DNA of 64,000 nucleotides from Panaeolus papilionaceus (lineage: Eukaryota; Basidiomycota; Agaricomycetes; Agaricales): positions 1,054,001 through 1,118,000 of the forward strand of contig JADNRZ010000015.1 of assembly GCA_015501605.1 (NCBI GenBank), in the 5' to 3' direction. How positions within the stretch are numbered: position 1 is the stretch's first letter; each line of letters opens with the position of its first letter. The notes beneath the pieces are model-generated. The model was not told the origin of the DNA, did not search any database, and saw only the letters and a program-made list of their open reading frames with translations. A program made the position numbers and the translations under genes. Below, in pieces: positions 58,288 to 64,000 of this stretch.

Positions 58288-59195
58288 ATATCAGGGCATT
58301 TGTCACACTGGTATCTGAGTTGCAGCATCATTGAGGAACCCATTAATCAGTATCTCATCTACCTTTCATTTTGTCATTTTTTTTCAATTCACATTATTGT
58401 AGTGTTCACACCTCATCTTGTGGTTGGTTTTTCAGTAATTTGTACCATTCTCGTAGCTTGCCCTTTTCATTACTTAGCTTCAAATATTCTGAGTGTTTCT
58501 TCAGTCTTGTTTATCACCCAATTCTCATTTTGTACTTTGTCGTTATCTTCCCTGTATTGTGTTCATTTCTTTTGTTTTAGCCATAAGTTGTACTTAGTCT
58601 ACAGCTTCATTTCTCACCCTAGCCTTATTATTTTGCATCCTTTTGTAGTTGTCCAAACAGCATGATTCCTTCCCATGTGGCTTCATCTGTCTTGCAGCAT
58701 TTGATCTTTGTCCTTCCTCCCATTCCCTCTACTGACAAACTGACATTGTGCATGTCAAGTCGCATCCGTTTCATTTAACACTCGATTCACCATTGTCATT
58801 CACCACATTGCTGCTGCCTCTCACATTCGATTTGTATCTCTGCACTGCCCAGATAGCATCACTTTTATTGTCCCTCATACCTTTAGTGTTGCTTTCTGTT
58901 AGATACGCCTTGTGTTGTCACTCCCCATCTCCAGCGCCAATGATCACTCTCCGAGTCTGCATCAATTATTCATCTACTGCGAACACTATTTCTCGTGCTT
59001 CATCGTCGCACACTCCTGAGTTCTGTTCTATATTTCCCAGACCAGTTCAACGATCAAGCACACCAGACTAAACTTTATGATATTACTCTTACTTCACCTC
59101 ACATGCACATTACAACAGATTCGACAGATTTCGAATGCTCAGAAGTCCAACTCTCACAACCCTCGCAGTTCATCTCCAATCCCCTCAGCCTCCTA
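58288..59195. other. AT-rich spacer after G4
   Basis: Copy of 43943-44850 with homopolymer indels (shorter T runs near 58380 and 58565) plus one CTG triplet gain near 58812. No gene seen. Confidence 0.4.
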
Positions 59196-61150
59196 CCCAT
59201 CTTCCCACTCCACCTGCTTTATCTCTTCCTCAGCACCACCAAATGCCCTCAACACGCCCCTCATCACACCACCTCTTCACCTTTGCAATCATCTCAAACA
59301 CTACCTCTCTGCCATCCTTAATCCACTGATGCTTAACGAAGGGCATCGTTACCTTTTGTACGTACATTGTCAACAATCTGATACATTTCTTCGTCTGCGC
59401 GCCAGAGCTGAGGTGTGTAGGGGGCGGGGAGCGGTGGGGATGTAGAGGGCCAGGGATTTGAAGAGGGGGCTGGATAATTCAGATGGGTTCGAGTTAGGGA
59501 CATACGAACTCCCCCAATACAGGACTAATGGGATAAAATCCCACAGCAGTGCATATGAACCATGCGCTCATCTGTCCGCAGTCTTTGTTCTATAGCTACA
59601 GTATCACAACACCACCGACTCGGATCTAAAATAATCAAACACACAGGGGAAAATATGCATGCCACTCAACCCCTCCGGGCCTATCCCCATACTCACTCCT
59701 CGCGATCACTCTATCACTTTCCTGAGTCGTCCACGCTGCCCCCGCCATAGCGTACAGATCCGGAATGTGATGAGAGGGTTCACTGGTGTGGTCGTTGTAC
59801 CCTCCTATCAGACGCGTCACGGTAGTGGGGCATAAATCGTAATGGGGGGTGAGATCCTGATGAGGTTTAAACCGTCAATTTTAGTAGAGATAGCAGAAAG
59901 CCGAACACGACTCACCATCGAAATGCTTATCCAAAGACCTCACAGACAGCTCCCTCCCACCTCTGCTAGCAACACTTCCCCAACATCATATATAATGACA
60001 AAGCTATACGCTCACATAGAGTCACGCTCTGTCCACCTACCATCCTCCCTCCATACCTCCATAAACCCCGTTTCTTCGTTGAATCATGTGTATGGCGACA
60101 TGAGTGCACGCTCGAGGAGCAAATTCATTATTCCGTCGTACTTGTTAAGTTTCACGCGCGAGGATATAGCTGTTTTAATCATCGTCTGTGGGTGGGTGGT
60201 TAAGTCCTTTTTGTTAGAGAAGAAGTAGGGGAGTAGGAGGAGGGGGTTGAAGGTTTGAGAGAGACTCGGACTCACAAGGGTAATGCAACGTCCTCGACCC
60301 GCTCTCCGAATGCACATCATCAGCAACCCCAACCATGACTGTCATACACCGAACTAAGCACTGCTTGGACTTTGTAGTCCAATTCTATATTATCATTTTC
60401 TGTTATTAATACCATTTCATCAATTCGAGCCCAAAGAAGGAAAGGAAAGAAAAAGAGAATCAGCGCTAACTCACCTCTTCCCTATCCTCATACCTCACTT
60501 CCCAATCCCTCTCCGGCGCTACAGTCACATACATACTTCCACACCGGCTACCGCACGAGATTCAAATTCACTTGTCGGGGTCCATCGAATGTTTCCGTCA
60601 TGTCATGAAAGATTGAAAGTCCGAGTGTCGTTGAGTTTCAACAGCACCTCCGCAATGAGGGAGTCTGCATGCGTGCCAACCATGATATTGGTCTCGACGG
60701 TGTTTGTCTAAATGGGGAGCCAGTCGCTCTATAAGGAGCGCATATATATGTGGGCGGGGTTTTCGATGTCGATAAATTGAGTATGAGGTGATTTGAGAGA
60801 GTATGAGGTGGGTCGGGAATGTGAGTGTGCATGTAGGCATCGAAAGAAAGAGGAAAGGAAAGCCGCACCTGTTGATAATCTTGCAACATGCTCCTCACCA
60901 TTCCTAGTACCTTATTTGTGCGAATAAGATTTGCCATGCCCATTCCGCGCAAGAGGTGTCGTCTATATGTATCATATCATATCATAATGTCAATCGTAAT
61001 GTAAATAGCAATGTTAGACGACACTAAAGAAGTGGAAGAAGAAGGATTGAAGGAACACCAGGCACCTAGGTCGAATATCCGTATACGGCTCCCCTTCGTG
61101 CACGGTATCATCATCCCCCGAATATTAGCCCCCATGTCCGTATTGTTCAT
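59196..61150 (-). pseudogene. GH92 alpha-1,2-mannosidase fragment, copy 5
   Basis: Copy of GH92-3 with about ten one-base indels, mostly gains or losses in runs of C, T, A or G (for example near 59257, 59678, 60175, 60200 and 60328). HIPDLYAMAGAAWTTQESDR and MANLIRTNKVLGMVRSMLQD are unchanged. It shares the TAG-for-Trp stops of copy 3, so it is a pseudogene whichever base calls are right. Confidence 0.8.
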
Positions 61151-62270
61151 TGGGCTGCTGATCCAATCTTGTCGTTCACTCGAGTAGCCACAAATTTCGA
61201 AATCCGTTATGTCTGCAGTTCAAGAGGATCAACGGTGATGTTTCAATATGAAAGGAAGGAGGGGGATGAGTTGAATGCGCTACCTGCAGTTCCTTTGACG
61301 TCATTCGGACAGAGAACGATCAGCGTATGTCAACTTGCAGAATAGTACAAATCCTCTAATCTAATCTCAGACCAACAGTAATTTCCTTATTGGTCTTGGA
61401 CCGTCCAATCACAGCCAATCACTCCTTCAACCAAGCACTCACCTCTCCTGTTCGTGCACTCGAGTACTCATCTTCTCCATACGTTCTGCCTCCTCTATTT
61501 CTTCGCCTTATTTTATCGGTGATGGTGATGCTAAAGGATCAACGATGATGACGTGGCATTTGTGGGACCCGCCTCTGCTCGTGTAAAGTGGTCCGTGTTG
61601 AGTTTGCAACTCATACTCATTGGACCAGTCTCAGGTATGATTTTTTACTCTACTTGTTAAATTAATGTGTATTCTTATTTCTACATACTTAGAAGCGTCT
61701 GAATCGCAGGATGTACCAACCCAGTTGAAGTGAGGCCTTCAGTGATACGAGAATAGCGGATGGAAATTCCGAGTCTCCCATTGCACAGGTCGGTATTTAT
61801 CACTCCTCTCAATCATAAGACATCTCCAGGCTGACGCACATATTCAAATTTAGCAACAATTTAGGAACGCTCTCCATTCCTGTGTGGCCAAGTAACCGTA
61901 AAACTGAACGTTCAAATATCCGTTGACGTGTCATGTAACTGTCTTCTTGATGCTTTCATTCACTTGGACAAAGAGGCAGCGGTTCTTGGGGTACATACTT
62001 AAAATCTCAACTCACACATCCACTAACTATTTATCCTATTTTACACAGAACACAATAACGGCCAATTTTCCAGCTAACATTGGACATGGGTCAGGACACA
62101 AAGACTGTTATGCCTGCTCTTATACGACACCACCGATACTTGGCTGGCTTTAGTTTCAACTGGGATTACTTCAACAGCACACATGCACGTAGCAGCTACA
62201 CATCACCATTTCTTACCCTCCCTTCTCCTTCTTCCCTCAACCTATCGTCGACCAGAACTTTAGTCCACTC
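61151..62270 (+). other. Y remnant and X module, copy 14
   Basis: Matches 46801-47929 base for base as far as can be seen, including the deleted-G-fragment scar and the IGHGSGHKDCYACSYTTPPI frame. Confidence 0.35.
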
Positions 62271-63530
62271 CCATTCATGCATCTCGTCACGCACCCCTCT
62301 CTTTCCCCCTCCTCTTTGCCTCGCCTTGGCAGCAGTGCATCAGAGCTCTTTACACCTGATCTCTTTCTGCTTATTAATGAGGCTGACATCCTCCTCTCGA
62401 CGGGCCAGTTCTAGGCGGCTGCAAAGGTTCATTTGGAGGCTATCGGTGAGTATCGTTTTCAGTTCTGATTTTGTTCTTTTTTCTTCATCACCTTGATATT
62501 ATACACGTCAAAACTAACACTTCTCGTCTTAATAGCCCAATCTTCTGCTGATTATCTACTCTACTACGAGGGCGGCACCGTTTACTTCTCCATGCAGCGG
62601 CACACCTCATTCGACGATTTTAAACAAGTCCTCTCACTCACCTCCAGCACCTCCAACAATGTGCACCTCATAAAGGCGCGAATCCACATTTGTGAAGGCG
62701 ACTACGCCTTCCTCGCTCTCTATGTCAAGACGAAGGGCAAGTACAAGGAAGCGGAAGAGCTGGAAGGCGATTTGACAGAGTTGGAGAGAGTGAGGGGTAG
62801 GACGGACAAGGAGAGAAATGCGGGTTGTGGAGAGTGTGATTCAGACATTAAACGTGGCAAGGAGAGTAATGGTGTTGAGGTTAGGAGGTGGAGGGCTGAG
62901 TGTGTGCTTGATGCAGGGGACGTGGAGGGTGCTGTTGGTGATTTGACGTGAGTTGATCAGTCTGATTTACCCCTCCCTGATACCGACATCTGATATCCCT
63001 CGCAGTCGTCTCTCCCATTTCCTCCCTCCCTCCACCCACCTCCTCACTGACAGTTTCCATCTCGCCTACTTCTACCTCCCTCCCTCGCCCACCCCAATGG
63101 CAACCCTCAAACAAAGCCTGCACTTTGACCCTGATTCCAAGTTGTGTCTCAGCCTGACCGTCTCGTCAAAGCTCTCAAAAAAAATCGTTCATCGCTCTCG
63201 ATGAGCCCCTAGTCAAAGAGGACTAGAGAGCGGTGGTGGAACTGCTGATGGGTCCAGGCAGGAAGGCGGGTCTGGGAATCAGTGGGAGGAAGCTGTGAGT
63301 TCTAACGTGGGCGAGGGAAGGGCGGGAAAGGTGCTTCTGCTCGTCCTGAGGCACTACTCAAATCCCCACCATCATCCTCTGCAACTCCAACACAACCACC
63401 CTAACACCCATATATGTGTCTCTTCGCTGTCACACCATCCGCCCCACTATCGCCCTCGCCTGTGCACTCCTTCAAGTAAACACTCACCATTGCTGTTGCA
63501 TACTCTTCTCCTCTATCAGTGTTGACTCTC
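62271..63530 (+). pseudogene. P58IPK-like TPR fragment (P58-A8)
   Basis: Duplicate of A6. TAG in TPR1 near 62412, then an open 137-codon exon 62536-62947 with YFSMQRHTSFDDFKQVLSLT and KGKYKEAEELEGDLTELERV. Frame is lost again in the tail exon. A few homopolymer differences after 63240. Confidence 0.75.
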
Positions 63531-64000
63531 CTATTCCTCCTACTTCTCCTATCGGTGACCATAACGCCAATAAATCAACGATGGCCAACAATGCTGGTGA
63601 CGTGGCAGCTGTGCAACCGTCGTCTTTTCCTGTAGAATCCGTGGTGGCTCCCATTGAGCCCCCATTGCCCCTCCCATGGTGGGTGTGAGGTACTCATTGG
63701 ATCAGGTACGCTCTCCTACTATTTTTATTAACCTGCATTCTGAATTTGAACACATAGCAATGTCCAAATCTAGGGGTGTTATCGATACAGGAACGGGTCT
63801 GTGGGAGATAAGAATGGCGAATGGAAAAACTGAGGGTCCCATTCCGCAAATTGGTATGAAGCAGTGCTCAATTCTACGGCATTTCCAGGCTAACGCACAA
63901 ATGTCCCCTTAGCGACGTTCCAAAATCCCGTGTGTCTGAGGCACCGTAAAACTTGGACATACCTTTGCAACGCAACAAATGACGCATTCGCTTTGGACAG
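63531..64000 (+). other. X module, copy 15, cut by window edge
   Basis: Start of an X module identical to 49190-49655 apart from one or two single-base differences. The duplication therefore continues past the window. Confidence 0.35.

Larger units (their letters stand above)
55500..64000. repeat. 8.5-kb segmental duplication, right copy
   Basis: Partner of 41150-49655; the right boundary lies outside the window. Confidence 0.85.

Noticed and set aside
1..64000. CRISPR arrays, bacterial operons or phage genes
   Set aside because: Introns, TATA-like boxes and eukaryotic families throughout; repeats are gene-sized modules, not spaced short repeats.

Overview
The window looks like nuclear DNA of a filamentous basidiomycete, probably an agaricomycete. 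Genes are cut by many short introns (about 55-90 nt, GT...AG), there is no operon structure, and the recognisable families are eukaryotic: an ER DnaJ/P58IPK-type TPR protein, a fungal AIG1-like P-loop GTPase, and a GH92 alpha-mannosidase. Assignments come from reading the translations; no database search was run.

The 64 kb is one degenerate tandem array of a few modules. (1) P58 modules: fragments of a gene like DNAJC3/P58IPK, about 17 copies. A-type copies hold the N-terminal and middle TPRs, B-type copies a shortened middle plus the C-terminal TPR. No J domain is seen, and nearly all copies carry stops or frameshifts. (2) G genes: a five-exon P-loop GTPase. Three copies (3091, 23563, 42461) are open through all exons. 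A fourth (56811) is broken by single-base indels. Four more loci (13290, 17519, 31452, 35647) keep only the 5' end. Each G copy follows a conserved spacer of about 0.5 kb with a TATTTATA-like box about 100 bp before the ATG. (3) GH92 modules on the minus strand: five decayed copies of the catalytic-domain part. (4) X modules: unrecognised, intron-containing segments between P58 pieces. (5) Y modules beside or upstream of GH92, and a Z segment (17.8-19.1 kb and 35.9-37.1 kb), also unrecognised.

Layout: 0-2.6 kb P58; 3.1-4.7 G1; 4.7-8.3 AT-rich spacer with copy-specific insertions; 8.3-10.1 GH92-1; 10.2-12.8 Y, X and P58-B; 13.3 G fragment; 14.4-17.0 P58-A2 and A2'; 17.5 G fragment; 17.8-19.1 Z; 19.9-23.1 P58-A3 and B3; 23.6-25.0 G2; 26.6-28.5 GH92-2; 30.2-30.9 P58-B4; 31.5 G fragment; 32.5-35.0 P58-A4 and A4'; 35.6 G fragment; 35.9-37.1 Z with a 714-bp TIR transposon insertion; 38.8-41.9 P58-A5 and B5; 42.5-43.9 G3; 44.9-46.8 GH92-3; 47.9-50.8 P58-A6 and C; 51.0-52.4 GH92-4; 53.1-56.3 P58-A7 and B6; 56.8-58.3 G4; 59.2-61.1 GH92-5; 62.3-63.5 P58-A8. 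Two recent duplications stand out: 41.15-49.65 kb with 55.5-64.0 kb, and about 15.1-18.3 kb with 33.2-36.4 kb.

Functionally the P58 and GH92 modules are mostly relics of ER folding and glycan-trimming genes. The GTPase copies look maintained. Their introns and most exon sequence are nearly identical between copies, while a few short exon patches differ sharply. This suggests an amplified, diversifying GTPase family riding on a decaying segmental array.
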